The translations under genes and the position numbers were made by a program. A stretch of 64,000 nucleotides of DNA from Geitlerinema sp. BBD 1991-9 (GTDB lineage Bacteria > Cyanobacteriota > Cyanobacteriia > Cyanobacteriales > Geitlerinemataceae). How positions within the stretch are numbered: the stretch's first letter is position 1; each line of letters opens with the position of its first letter. The stretch covers positions 116,557-180,556 of the forward strand of contig LWRO01000017.1 of the NCBI GenBank assembly GCA_001657325.1, written 5' to 3'. Shown one piece after another: positions 1-11,700 of the stretch. The notes under the pieces were generated by a model that did no database searches, was not told the DNA's origin, and saw only the letters and a program-made list of their open reading frames with translations.

Positions 1-924
<924 letters not shown>

Positions 925-1188
925 TTCGATCGAACGTTACTAGAGGTGTTGAGCTGCCTCCGATCTCGCTTTCGATCGATAAATTTCTAACGGCATGAGA
1001 CAGGCGCATGAGCCAATCGTGCGCCCGTTTTTTCGGCGAGACTGTTGCAACACTACCGAGTCGCGAAAAAAATTGCGGCTCCGACGATCGAGCCGAGCAA
1101 TGCTAACGGAACCCACAAGTTTGGTATATCAGCCCAGGTCATCGAATCGAGTACGATAAAGGACAAATCAAACGGGATCGCACGACCC

Positions 1189-3705
1189 ATGATAGCGTCC
1201 GAACGAGTCACCTGGCTGAAAACGAACACGCGGTTGAGCGAACTGTCCGATGTCACCCTCGCGGAGTTCGCCGCAACGATCGAGGTGCGAACGGTTGCCG
1301 CCAACACCCGCCTCTCGAATACTGACGCACTTCCCGACGGAATTTATATCATCTACGAAGGTCGAGTGTACTGCGATCGACCCACGGCAAAATTTTGTTC
1401 GACGCCCGGCGCGATCCTCTATTTACAAGACGTTTTACTCGATCGACCGGTTTCAGGAGTCCTCACAACCCTCACGGATACTCAACTGTGGTGGATTTCC
1501 CGCCAACGCTTTCGAGAACTGCTCGAACGCCATCCCGAACTCGCTCAAATCCTGTCTCGTCAACTCGCGGCCGCCCTCGATCGGGTTTCGACCGAACTCG
1601 CCTACGAACGCGAGCGCCAAGCGGCCCTTCGTCCCTATCTCGTTCCCCGCATCCGACGCGGCATCATTGGAAACAGTCGTTACGCCGTTCGCCTTCGATC
1701 GCAAATCGAACAAGCGGCCCGAGATCGCCAGTCCGTTCTGATTTTCGGCGAACCTGGACTGGAAAAAGATAACGTTGCTGCTCTCGTACACTACAGTTCC
1801 CGCTGGCGGCGCGAACCGATGGTAAAACTGACGAGCAGTCTCCTCCAAACAAGCGGTGTGGATTTGTTTGGTCGATCGAACGGCAAGCCCGGTATCCTTG
1901 AATGGGTGGGAACCGGAACCGTCGTTCTCAACAACGTTCAAGACTTACCTGACGAACTGAGACCTAAAATTTCCCGTCTCCTCGAAACCCGAACTTATAT
2001 ACCCGTCAACCGTAACGGCGATCCCCCTCTAGAACCCCGTTTTTGCGATGCCCGCGTCGTCCTCATTTCTGAGCGCGTCTTACCGGAACTCGAACCGTTC
2101 GTCGCACATACCATCAAGGTTCCTCCCCTGCGCGTTCGCAAAGCTGACATTAAAGCTAAAGTCGATTACTATCTCCGGTTGTGCTGTCAAGCTCGAGGAC
2201 TTCCCAAACCGACCGTCACCCCCGAAGCTATCCGTCGCTTGCAAAGTTACGACTTTCCGAACAACTTGCGCGAGTTGGACAGTCTCGTCAAACGAGCTGT
2301 CACGCAAGCTTCAGGCGCATCCGAACTGACGGAAGAGTTGTTTTGGTCGAAAGACAACAAAAAAACGAAGTTTCGCTTCAACTTGTTCAAGGCCTATCCG
2401 CAATTGCGGCAGTTTCTCCGCAGCAATTTTTGGCCAGACGGTTTAAACTACGGCGTGACCTCTTGGGTTTTTGCCCTCGTGGTGATTGTGTTGTTTGTCG
2501 GGCCGCAAACTCGAGATCGAAACTTCGCACTCAATCTATTCTGGGCTTGGTGGTGGCCGCTCGTACTCGTTGGCTTTCCCTTTGTTGGACGATTGTGGTG
2601 TTCGGTCTGTCCGTTTATGATTTACGGCGAAATCGCGCAAAAACTGTCGCTAAAACTGTTTCCTCGATCGCTCAAACGCTGGCCGCGCGAAACGGCCGAA
2701 CAGTGGGGTGGTTGGTTTCTGTTTGGCTTGTTTGCACTGATTTTTCTCTGGGAAGAACTTTGGAAGTTAGAAAATACAGCCTATTTATCGAGCTGTTTGC
2801 TACTGCTGATTACAGCAGGGGCAATTATTTTTTCGTTAATTTTCGAGCGACGGTTTTGGTGTCGCTATCTCTGTCCGATTGGTGGAATGAACGGCTTGTT
2901 CGCCAAGCTATCGATGACCGAATTGCGGGCACAGACGGGAATTTGCTCGGCAGAGTGTACGACTTATCAGTGTTATAAAGGCGGGCCGGAAAAGGGAGAG
3001 GGACAGGAAACTGATGGCTGCCCACTCTACTCGCATCCCGCACAATTACAGGACAATCGAGATTGCGTCTTGTGCATGACTTGTTTGAAAGCTTGTCCTC
3101 ATCGTTCGGTAGAGTTTAACTGGCGGCTACCGGGTATCGAGCTGTGGACGACGCACGTTCCTCGAAGTTATGAAGTGGCGTTGTTGTTTCTCCTCCTCAG
3201 CGGCGTATTTCTCCATCGCTTGCCAGAACTTCAGGAGACGTTGCAGTGGTCTTTCGATCTCGATCGATTTTTACCGCACTTGGAATTGTCGCTTTTGGTG
3301 TTATTAGCTCCGGTTCTCGTACCGGTTTTCGGCTATTTAACGATTTACGGGATTCATCGAGTTTGGAAAACGCCAAAGCCTCGATCGTTTGTCGAGTTAT
3401 CGTATGGTTATCTTCCGCTTGTTTTGGGTGGTAATCTCGCTCATTATTTAACATTGGGTTTGGGTGAAGCCGGGCAAATTCTCCCGACGATATGGGAAAC
3501 TTTTGGCTCGAGTGGTGCGAATTTGCCGATTTGGGCTGCCAATTCTGCGGTTATCGCATTTTTACAAGGAACGACGCTGATTCTAGCGACAATTGTGTCG
3601 ATTGTCTTAACTCAGAAAATTGCCAAACAGCCGTTTTGGACGTTACTTCCCCAGCATCTGACTTCACTCTCGATCTCCTTTGCGTTTTGGACGATCGTTC
3701 TCTAA
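1189..3705 (+). CDS. Cyclic-nucleotide-binding-like + degenerate sigma54-activator AAA + membrane polyferredoxin fusion
   Basis: 838 residues from ATG 1189; the frame is open back to a TTG at 1045, so the start is uncertain. Order of parts: an N-terminal CNB-like beta domain (about 1-120); a domain resembling the AAA core of sigma54 activators (about 160-390); then a membrane region from about nt 2440 with several hydrophobic helices and Cys motifs of the NapH/CcoG type (WCSVCP, CRYLCP, a CxxxC group, and CVLCMTCLKACP). The last is a classical 4Fe-4S ferredoxin signature. The AAA part is degenerate: the Walker A-like GEPGLEKD (187-194) keeps Lys but loses a Gly, the GAFTGA loop is replaced by a short GKPG stretch, and the Walker B-like VVLNNVQ (from 245) has Asn in place of the acidic residues. 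Likely a membrane redox protein with a regulator-derived cytosolic sensor; not a true sigma54 activator. Confidence 0.8.
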   Translation: MIASERVTWLKTNTRLSELSDVTLAEFAATIEVRTVAANTRLSNTDALPDGIYIIYEGRVYCDRPTAKFCSTPGAILYLQDVLLDRPVSGVLTTLTDTQLWWISRQRFRELLERHPELAQILSRQLAAALDRVSTELAYERERQAALRPYLVPRIRRGIIGNSRYAVRLRSQIEQAARDRQSVLIFGEPGLEKDNVAALVHYSSRWRREPMVKLTSSLLQTSGVDLFGRSNGKPGILEWVGTGTVVLNNVQDLPDELRPKISRLLETRTYIPVNRNGDPPLEPRFCDARVVLISERVLPELEPFVAHTIKVPPLRVRKADIKAKVDYYLRLCCQARGLPKPTVTPEAIRRLQSYDFPNNLRELDSLVKRAVTQASGASELTEELFWSKDNKKTKFRFNLFKAYPQLRQFLRSNFWPDGLNYGVTSWVFALVVIVLFVGPQTRDRNFALNLFWAWWWPLVLVGFPFVGRLWCSVCPFMIYGEIAQKLSLKLFPRSLKRWPRETAEQWGGWFLFGLFALIFLWEELWKLENTAYLSSCLLLLITAGAIIFSLIFERRFWCRYLCPIGGMNGLFAKLSMTELRAQTGICSAECTTYQCYKGGPEKGEGQETDGCPLYSHPAQLQDNRDCVLCMTCLKACPHRSVEFNWRLPGIELWTTHVPRSYEVALLFLLLSGVFLHRLPELQETLQWSFDLDRFLPHLELSLLVLLAPVLVPVFGYLTIYGIHRVWKTPKPRSFVELSYGYLPLVLGGNLAHYLTLGLGEAGQILPTIWETFGSSGANLPIWAANSAVIAFLQGTTLILATIVSIVLTQKIAKQPFWTLLPQHLTSLSISFAFWTIVL

Positions 3706-4155
3706 AAAACCGATACAAAAACTTACGTTTTTTGGGAAATCTTTACGGCTCGAGAACTTGACAAATCAACGAGGAAGTGTGTCTCAATACAGCACCTGAA
3801 TTGAAACTGGATTGTATCGAACGCTGATTCAATCATGAATGAGTAGACTTTAGTTAGATCGTTATCGAGATCGATCGACGTGTTAAAAGATCGTGAAAAG
3901 CCTAACAAACACCCGACAATATCTGTAAACTTTTAGCTGTTATGTTAGATTCGTTCGATCGATCCTCAATCGATCGAGGTGCTGCCAAATCACAGGGTTT
4001 AAAAGAAGGGTCGAGCGCTTTTGGGTAAATTGGCACTGCAATCGAGGATAAAGAAGCGCCACTCGCAACAACCAATCGATCCCACTGGAATAAGGAACTG
4101 CCAATTGGAGCAACCCAACCAACGAGATCGATCGATTTGGAACCGTCAGCCAATT
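3706..4155. other. Intergenic gap between convergent genes
   Basis: 450 bases between the 3' ends of the polyferredoxin fusion gene (plus) and sigA (minus). No convincing gene: the short reading frames here have no recognisable sequence. It contains AATACAGCACCTGAATT (3786-3802), a near-copy of which lies at 43816-43832. No clear strong terminator was identified. Confidence 0.6.
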
Positions 4156-5457
4156 CTATCGGATATATTCTTTCAGAATGCTGTTGCGGTTGGGGTGGCG
4201 TAGTTTGCGAAGTGCTTTGGCTTCGATTTGGCGAATCCTCTCCCGAGTTACGTTGAAGATTTGACCGATTTCCTCGAGCGTTTTCATGCGTCCGTCGTCC
4301 AAACCGTAACGCAAGCGCAGAACATCTCGTTCGCGGGGGCTGAGGGTATCGAGGACGCTTTCTAGGTCTTCCCGCAACAAACTCTTCGACACCTGATCTT
4401 CTGGTGTTTCACCGTCCGACTCAATAAAGTCGCCCAGACGGGAATCTTCTTCCTTCCCAATCGGCGTTTCCAAAGAAATGGGAAGCTGAGCTGATTTCGC
4501 GATAAACCGAAGCTTCTCGATGGTCATTTCCATACGAGTTGCAATTTCTTCTTCCGTCGGCTTCCGCCCCATTTCCTGAGATAGCAGCTTGGTCGTTTTC
4601 TTAATCCGAGAAATCGTTTCGTACAAGTGAACCGGCAAGCGAATTGTCCGAGACTGGTCGGCAATCGCGCGAGTAATAGCTTGTCGAATCCACCAAGTTG
4701 CGTAGGTGGAAAACTTGTACCCTTTTTCGTGATCGAATTTTTCCGCTGCGCGAATCAATCCCAAGCTGCCTTCTTGAATCAAATCTTGGAAAGACAGACC
4801 GCGATTCATGTATTTTTTCGCGATCGACACGACGAGCCTCAGGTTCGACTGAACCATTTTGTCTTTTGCCCGACGGTTTTTGTACAGACGAGAGCGGAAC
4901 GATAAGTAAAATTTGCGGCCTTGTGCTGCCCAGGCTTTGGCAATTTCCGCATCTTTGAGGGATTCTCGAACGGCCGGCCAGACATATTTCTCCGTGTCGG
5001 GCTTGTGCCCCTTCTCTTGTGTTAGTTTCTCTCGAATCGGATCGGCAATCCAAGCGAGTTTTGCCCACTCCTCTTGAGAGAGCGAACGACCGTTTTCCTC
5101 TTCAAACTGACCCTGTAAAGCTTCCAAATAGAGCAAGTCTTCAATCAGACGAGCCAATTCGATTTCCTCATCTGCCCGTAATAGGCGAATCCGACCGATT
5201 TCTTGAAGATACAGACGGATTGAGTCTTCCGTATAGTGTTTCTTTTTAGCCTGAGTTTTACGCTTCGATCGCGCTTTTCCAGGCTTTACCTCCGGTTCCT
5301 CTCCTTCTGCTTCGAGGTAATCCTCTGCTTCGGGGGTGTCGAGTGCCTCATCGGGGCGAATATCGTCTTGCATGAGCAAATCGATTTCGTTTTCCGGTTG
5401 GCCGACACTGGTTAGTGCGTTTTGCTCGATAGCGAGTACGTTATTAGCCTGGGTCAT
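4156..5457 (-). CDS. sigA: Principal RNA polymerase sigma factor SigA (RpoD, group 1)
   Basis: 433 residues. Promoter-recognition subunit of RNA polymerase holoenzyme. An acidic N-terminus and a basic KTQAKKKH stretch are followed by region 1.2 ([14 protein letters not shown]), a region 2 core ([26 protein letters not shown], here split only by description; [13 protein letters not shown] for -10 recognition and melting), region 3, and region 4 ending in the [21 protein letters not shown] helix-turn-helix for -35 recognition. The strong conservation of regions 2 and 4 and the length fit a group-1 factor and not the shorter SigB-E types. Monocistronic by appearance, with a 421-base upstream gap. 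Confidence 0.97.
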   Translation of the reverse strand: MTQANNVLAIEQNALTSVGQPENEIDLLMQDDIRPDEALDTPEAEDYLEAEGEEPEVKPGKARSKRKTQAKKKHYTEDSIRLYLQEIGRIRLLRADEEIELARLIEDLLYLEALQGQFEEENGRSLSQEEWAKLAWIADPIREKLTQEKGHKPDTEKYVWPAVRESLKDAEIAKAWAAQGRKFYLSFRSRLYKNRRAKDKMVQSNLRLVVSIAKKYMNRGLSFQDLIQEGSLGLIRAAEKFDHEKGYKFSTYATWWIRQAITRAIADQSRTIRLPVHLYETISRIKKTTKLLSQEMGRKPTEEEIATRMEMTIEKLRFIAKSAQLPISLETPIGKEEDSRLGDFIESDGETPEDQVSKSLLREDLESVLDTLSPRERDVLRLRYGLDDGRMKTLEEIGQIFNVTRERIRQIEAKALRKLRHPNRNSILKEYIR

Positions 5458-5878
5458 GCCGCGTTCCTCATGTTCGATGTAATTCGACTAATGCAATTAG
5501 ATTGCGTTATTTTAAGTAATTTCACGCGATCTCGGGTGACATCTACGAGGTTGAGTGAAAAGCTTACCTAGCTTAACTCAACTTTTCACAACTGCGATCG
5601 AGTCGGAAACTTGCGATCGAAATTGCAACTGCTTGGAAGCACCTCGAGAGCGGATAACACTAAGCGGGGAAAATGCCTCTCCGATTGTAGCCGTTTTTGC
5701 TAAAAACGCACGTTCGAGCATAGATCTCACTTTCCCTGATGGTGAACGATCGAGTCGAGTAAAGCTCGAGATCGCAAAGCGCTCGAACCTTAAAATTTTG
5801 AAATGTGTACGAGATCGCAACTTTGTAAAACGCACTCGATCGTCGCGCTTAAGTGTAAGTTAACGCAACTTTCTGGGT
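5458..5878. other. Intergenic gap upstream of sigA
   Basis: 421 bases between the sigA start and the end of the deacetylase gene, both on the minus strand. It must carry the sigA promoter and 5' UTR, but no element can be assigned with confidence. Reading frames across it show no family resemblance. Confidence 0.5.
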
Positions 5879-6577
5879 CTAGCCACTAATTTGGCATAGA
5901 TTAAGTTGCCATAGCTCGTCGATATTAACAAATCGATACTTTTGTTGTTGTAGGCGCTCGACAATCTCCTGCGTATGGATGGCGACCTCTGCACCTCCCA
6001 ACTGACCGTCGTGTAAAACGACTAACGAGCCAGGTTTGACCTGGCGCATTACACGATCGACGACGATAGAAATCCCCGGACAGACCCAATCTTCCGGTAC
6101 GACACTCCACATCACGGGACGATAACCCCACTGGTGAAGCCATTGCAGGGTTTGTGGCGTAAACAAGCCGTTTGGCGGTCGCACGTCGCGAACCCGTTCT
6201 CGCACCCAGGTTAGGGGTAAATCGCAAGCCCGAGCGATCGAAACTTGCGTGCTTTCTAAACTAGTTTTCAGTTCTTTGGCAGTTAACTGCGGAAAGGAAC
6301 GATGGGTATCGCCATGCAAAGCGATCCAATGGCCCCGGTTGAAAACAGCTTTAGCGACTTCCGGATATCGACGCACGCAACTGCCTAACCAAAAGAAACT
6401 CGCAACAATCCCAAATTCATCTAAAACATCGAGTAACTGTAGCGTGTACTCGGGATGGGGCCCGTCGTCAAACGTTAAGGCAACGATCGCTTCCGACGTG
6501 TGTGCCGACCACAGGCAATGGGGAAACGTCAGTTGAAGAATTCGATAGAGCCAGGGATATAGAAATGCAAATTGCAT
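5879..6577 (-). CDS. Polysaccharide deacetylase (NodB/CE4 family)
   Basis: 232 residues. Family members are metal-dependent deacetylases of N- or O-acetylated sugars (chitooligosaccharide, peptidoglycan, polysaccharide). The NodB motifs are visible: motif 1 TFDDGP (35-40) with the catalytic and metal Asp pair; motif 2 HGDTH (88-92) giving the two metal His; motif 3 RPPNG; and motif 5 VVLHDG near the C-terminus. The hydrophobic N-terminus (FAFLYPWLYRILQLTF) could be a membrane anchor or an uncleaved signal. It starts 98 bases from the divergent ubiA-like gene. The substrate cannot be told from sequence. Confidence 0.88.
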   Translation of the reverse strand: MQFAFLYPWLYRILQLTFPHCLWSAHTSEAIVALTFDDGPHPEYTLQLLDVLDEFGIVASFFWLGSCVRRYPEVAKAVFNRGHWIALHGDTHRSFPQLTAKELKTSLESTQVSIARACDLPLTWVRERVRDVRPPNGLFTPQTLQWLHQWGYRPVMWSVVPEDWVCPGISIVVDRVMRQVKPGSLVVLHDGQLGGAEVAIHTQEIVERLQQQKYRFVNIDELWQLNLCQISG

Positions 6578-6768
6578 CGAGTCTTATATATGGATGACAA
6601 AACTGAACTCTGAGGATTTTTTACAAAAATTCAAGTAACGAGATTGAGATTCGATCGCCCGCCTACAAGCCAAAGATGCGGCAGGGGACGTTCAATTCTG
6701 TTATTTTAAGTGCCGTGGGCGAGAATGCCCCGTTTTATACTCTGTTCCTCCGCGATCGCGTTTTGGCT

Positions 6769-7647
6769 ATGCTGACACAACCGCAATCAGAACCGACTTG
6801 GCAAACGATCGTTCGCTTACTGCGGTGGGACAAACCCGCCGGACGTTTAATTTTGATGGTTCCAGCGCTATGGGCGCTGTTTTTAGCGGCACGGGGAACG
6901 CCACCGCTAGGACTCGTCGGGGTCATCGTTTTGGGAACCCTGGCGACCAGTGCAGCGGGATGTGTCGCGAACGATTTATGGGATCGCGATATCGACCCGC
7001 AAGTCGAACGCACGAAAACTCGCCCCCTGGCGGCTCGGTCTCTCTCCGTCAAAACAGGAATTGTCGTGGGAATTGTTGCCTTGGCCTGTGCGGCGGGGTT
7101 AGCGTTGTATCTCAATCCGTTTACCTTCGCTTTGTGTGTCGCAGCGGTTCCCGTGATTTTGTTATATCCAGCAGCGAAGCGAGTATTTCCGATCCCTCAG
7201 TTAGTCCTTTCGATCGCCTGGGGATTTGCGGTGTTGATTAGCTGGAGTGCTGTCACGGGAACGCTAGAAACGCCGACGGGGTGGCTGTGGGGGGCAACAG
7301 TTCTGTGGACGTTAGGCTTCGATACAATTTACGCCATGTCCGATCGAGAAGACGATCGACGAATTGGCATTAACTCGAGCGCCTTATTTTTCGGACAGTA
7401 CGTCGTGGGTTCGATCGCAGTCTTTTTCGCTGGAACCGTTGCGTGTTTAGTCGGTGTTGGCGTGACAATGAGCTTGGGTTGGAGTTTTTGGGGAGCGTCG
7501 ATCGCGGCCTCAGCCGGTTGGACGTGGCAAATCTTGCGGTTGCGGCACGACGATCTACCCCGTCCCGCTTATGGAGAACTGTTCGGACAGAACGTTTGGA
7601 TTGGCTTCGTGCTGTTGTTGGGGATGATTGTGGGATGTTGGGTTTGA
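6769..7647 (+). CDS. UbiA-family 4-hydroxybenzoate polyprenyltransferase (plastoquinone pathway)
   Basis: 292 residues from ATG 6769; the frame is open to 6676, but the family usually begins just before the RLLRWDKPAGR block, so the inner ATG is preferred. Integral membrane prenyltransferase with several hydrophobic helices and both aspartate-rich Mg/diphosphate motifs: NDLWDRDID and the second motif DTIYAMSDREDD. In cyanobacteria this enzyme attaches the polyprenyl tail to 4-hydroxybenzoate on the way to plastoquinone. Close relatives (chlorophyll synthase, homogentisate prenyltransferases) have different motif contexts. Confidence 0.9.
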   Translation: MLTQPQSEPTWQTIVRLLRWDKPAGRLILMVPALWALFLAARGTPPLGLVGVIVLGTLATSAAGCVANDLWDRDIDPQVERTKTRPLAARSLSVKTGIVVGIVALACAAGLALYLNPFTFALCVAAVPVILLYPAAKRVFPIPQLVLSIAWGFAVLISWSAVTGTLETPTGWLWGATVLWTLGFDTIYAMSDREDDRRIGINSSALFFGQYVVGSIAVFFAGTVACLVGVGVTMSLGWSFWGASIAASAGWTWQILRLRHDDLPRPAYGELFGQNVWIGFVLLLGMIVGCWV

Positions 7648-7737
7648 ATTATCGATCGATATTGTTACCGCCCATCTCTACCTAACTCTGGGACACATAG
7701 CAGTCCTCCCAAAACACTGACCAATTACAGAGCGCGC

Positions 7738-7761
7738 GAGAACACTGCTTGCGGTGTTCTC
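7738..7761. terminator. Hairpin downstream of the UbiA-family gene
   Basis: Perfect 8-bp inverted repeat GAGAACAC / GTGTTCTC with an 8-base loop, about 90 bases after the ubiA-like stop codon. There is no adjacent long T-run, so termination is only possible. Confidence 0.4.
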
Positions 7762-8115
7762 AGGTGAATTTTGAACCCGATTTATAAATTTATTAAACAC
7801 TTTCAAGAAATTGAGTAATATATATAAAAGAGGGCTTTAAAGCAATAAAGTCCGAGTTGGAATTGCAAGTATTCATCAATTTCTCAGAAAGATTCTCCCT
7901 TGTTTTTTATTTTTTACGCTAGCAAGTCTCAATGTTTTGCAGGTTAAAAAATCTCAAAACTACCATATATCAATAGTTTTGGTAGTAGATTTTGCTTTTC
8001 GAGCGTAAAAACTTGCTATACATTGTTTTTCTTCTCGGACTTTTTATTAAAGATAGTGTCTCGTAAAGCGCTCAATCAGTATATTGCTCAACAATACGCA
8101 GGAGCATTCGGGTGT
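7762..8115. other. AT-rich gap before the RTX gene
   Basis: About 350 AT-rich bases separate the hairpin from the likely RTX start. An upstream TTG (8023) is in frame with the RTX gene, but the first ATG with a ribosome-binding site is 8116. No other gene is seen; a promoter for the large surface protein should lie here. Confidence 0.45.
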
Positions 8116-8553
8116 ATGGTTGCCCAAGATAAATTCTTAAGCAATTCTAATGCGTTTTCAGGTAATTATTTAGACGGTTCCCTTTATGAAGACACAATTG
8201 TGACTTTGACTGGGGACGATCTCGTACGCGGCCTAGATGGAGACGATCGAATTGAGGGCGAGGCAGGACACGATTACTTAAACGGTAACCAAGGCAAAGA
8301 CACGGTTATAGGAGGTGACGGGGACGATTGGCTACAAGGGGGCAAACAGGACGATGAAGTCTTTGGAGATGAAGGTAACGATATTCTGTTTGGCGACTTG
8401 GGAAGCGATCTTCTCGACGGCGGCGCGGGGAACGATATGCTGGTCGGTGGTAACGGCAGACTCTTGCCTATCGGTGCTGTAGAAGAGCGCGATTTTCTCC
8501 GTGGTGGGGACGGTGATGATGCACTCCAGGGAAATGAGGGTGAGACACCTTAA
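8116..8553 (+). CDS. RTX calcium-binding surface/secreted protein, N-terminal part (frameshifted)
   Basis: First piece of a large gene cut by a one-base frameshift. ATG 8116 is preferred to the upstream TTG 8023 because AGGAG lies at 8100-8104. This part carries tandem RTX nonapeptides of the GGxGxDxLx type (for example GGDGDDWLQ, GDEGNDILF and GGAGNDMLV), which form Ca-bound beta-rolls and are typical of proteins exported by type I secretion. The frame ends at TAA 8551 directly after GNEGETP, in mid-repeat. The same repeat pattern continues at once in the frame used by the downstream reading frame, starting at 8544, as DTLKGGRGRDTI. Confidence 0.85.
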   Translation: MVAQDKFLSNSNAFSGNYLDGSLYEDTIVTLTGDDLVRGLDGDDRIEGEAGHDYLNGNQGKDTVIGGDGDDWLQGGKQDDEVFGDEGNDILFGDLGSDLLDGGAGNDMLVGGNGRLLPIGAVEERDFLRGGDGDDALQGNEGETP

Positions 8554-8708
8554 AGGGTGGTCGCGGCCGAGACACGATTCAGAGTGGTAAAGATGACGAT
8601 ATCCTTGACGGCGGGAGTGGTAACGATCTCCTCTTCGGTGATTTTGGAGCTGATACGTTAAGAGGCGGTGAAGGTTCAGACGTTTTTAGCTTCGGTCGTC
8701 GATCGAGC

Positions 8709-11700
8709 GTGTCAGGTTTTTTGTCTACAGGCGGCCCGACCCTACAAGATGCGGATGTCATTCTCGACTTCGCAAGTGATGGCGACATCCTCGAGACCAT
8801 CGGGGGACTGACGATCGATCGTTTAAATATTTTCCAGGGCAGTGGTGATTTTGCAGGAGATACGATTTTACAAGACAAGGACACTGGAGAATTTCTGGTG
8901 ATTTTGCTAGGGATCGATCGAAATGAAATCAGCGCTGACGACAATACACATCTAATACGTGTTGTTCCCGAACCCAGTTTTGCTCCATCGCCATCTCCAG
9001 TCCCATCTTCTCCATCTCCCGTTTCAACACCGACCAACGTTCCACCAATAGCCAACGACGATGTCAGCAATACACTAGCCAATACTGCTGTCACGTTGAA
9101 TTTGACTGCGAACGATACAGACAGCGATGGAGCGATTGTCCCCAGTACAGCGATCGTTTTGTCCGAACCGATCGGCGGTAGCCTACTAAATAACGGTGAC
9201 GGTCGCGTAACCTATACACCCAACCTTCATTTCACGGGAACGGATACGTTTACCTACACCGTGAACGATAACGACGGAGCAACTTCTAATACTGCCACTA
9301 TTCGCATTACCGTAGCTTTACCTCCCACCCCGCCTTCTACACCAACCCCCGTTCCCACTCCTCCGCCAACGCCTACACCTATACCCACGAACGTTCCACC
9401 GATCGCTAACAACGACACAGCTAGTACACCACTTGGCAACACAGTCACCTTAGATTTGGCAGCCAATGATATAGATAGCGACGGAACGATCGAGCCAACA
9501 ACGCTATCGATCGCCACCAGCCCCAGTAACGGCAGTTTAGTGAATAACGGCGACGGCACTGTCACCTACACCCCAGATGCCCTATTTGCCGGAACCGATA
9601 CGTTTACCTACACCGTGGAGGATGACGGCGGCGCAACCTCTAACATCGCGACAGCAACCGTTACCGTCGTCGATACGGGAATTCGAGGCAGCAAATGGAA
9701 CGACCTCGACTCCGACGGCGTGCGCGATGTCAGCGAACCCGGACTAGCAGGCTGGACGATTTATCTCGATGCCAACGACAACGGCATTTTAGATAGCGGC
9801 GAAACTTCCACGGTAACAGACGCGAACGGTGACTATGCATTTACGGGTCTGACAGCGGGTACGTATACCGTAGCCGAACGACCTCAACGGGGTTGGCGAC
9901 AAACCGCACCGGGAACGATCGCGCCGGGTTCGGGTACGGCTGGAAATATCTGGGTGAGCCGCCTCAGCCAGCACGAAATCGAGCAGTACTCGCCAACCGG
10001 TATGTCGTTAGGAGGATCGATCTCGCTACCGAACGCTCCAGCTTCGTTTCAAGATGGTCGGGGTATCGTTCCCGATAACAGAGATAACGGTTTAGTGCAT
10101 ATTTACAACGGCACGTTCGACCCACTTCTCAGCACGTACAACACCAGTACGGGAACCTTTTCAGACACCACGTTTTCTGGTTGGAGTACCGTTAACAACA
10201 CCTCCTACGGAGACATTGCAAGTTTCCGAGAATTCGTCTACGCGACGGATATGGCAACATCTGGCGCATCAGAACGCGGGATCGTTCAGTTCGACCTCGA
10301 CAACAATACAGCCGTTCGTTTTGCAGATACACAAAACTACATCGATCTGACTCTCGGTTTAGATGGCTGGCTGTACGCATTGCGAAGCGACCAACAGAAG
10401 GTAGATACGTTCGCTCCCTCTACTTTAGAGCTGCTGTGGACGACGACTTTAGCTGAAGACGTGCGAGGAATTGCCGTTAACGAACGTAGCGAAATCTTCG
10501 GTGCGTCTTGGGATGACAACATCTATCACTTTGATTATGAAGGGACGCAACTGAAGGCGATCGACAGTGGTACGTTTGATTTGATGGATATCGATTTGTC
10601 TTACGAGGACGATCGCATCGTGGTCGGAAGTCGTTCCGGCGATGTGATTCTCACTGACGAATCTTTAAGTAGCGTGACATCGTTCGATGCTGGAAACAAT
10701 AACCTATTCGTTTCCTTCAGCGACGTCCAAACCCCCTGGCAAATCCTCAACCCAACTCACAGCGTTACCCTTGCCGTAGGCGACGTGGCAACAGATGTCA
10801 ATTTCGGCGGTACGTTTTTGGGAACGCCGAGGCTATCCATCGACGACGTGACGCTCACCGAAACAGATGCGGGAACGGTAGATGCGACCTTTACCGTGAC
10901 GCTGTCTTCCGTACAAGCAGCAGCGGTGACGGTAGACTACGCCACAGCAGACGATACCGCCACAGCGGGTTCTGATTACACGGCGAGCAATGGTACGTTG
11001 ACCTTTGCACCCGGTACGACAACGCAAACCCTGAGCGTTCCCGTTCGGGGAGATACCCTGGCGGAAGGTGAAGAAACCTTTAATGTCGATCTCACCAACG
11101 CCACAACCGGCGTCGAGATTCTAGACGATCGAGGAGTCGGCACCATAGAAGACAACGATTTTGGTCTCCTCATCGACGATGTCAGCGTGACTCGTCCGAC
11201 ATCGGGAACGGAAACCGCCACCTTCACCGTTTCCCTCACCAGTGCCAGCAGCAACACCATTACAGTAGACTTCGAGACGACTGACGACAGTGCGACCGAA
11301 CCAAGCGACTACACAGCGACCTCGGGAACGCTTTCGTTTCCGCCTGGTACAACGACGCGCACCATCGACGTTACTATCAAACCGGGAAGTGTTTCGAGTC
11401 CGTCCCCTGTCGTTAACGGCGAAATTCGCGGCAGTAAGTGGAACGACTTAAACGGAAACGGCCTGCGAGATGCTGGAGAACCCGGACTGCCAAATTGGAC
11501 GATCTTCCTCGATAGCAATTTAGACGGCGTTCTAGATTCAGGTGAAACCTCTACCGTCACCGATGCCAACGGGAACTATGCCTTTACCAATCTCACCCCC
11601 AGCAATTACGTTGTGGCGGAAGTGCAGCAACCTAGCTCGACGCAAACGTTTCCGGGGGTCAGCTCTATGTCTGCGGTGGATTTCATTCCAGTTTCTGACC

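Noticed and set aside
1640..2340. Functional sigma54-dependent activator
   Set aside because: The GAFTGA loop and acidic Walker B residues are missing, and cyanobacteria are not known to have sigma54.
2181..2978. 265-codon frame inside the polyferredoxin fusion gene
   Set aside because: Same strand, other frame; the main frame shows Cys motifs and helices across this stretch.
5555..5863. 102-codon frame upstream of sigA
   Set aside because: Low-information product, no start signal, lies in a promoter-bearing gap.
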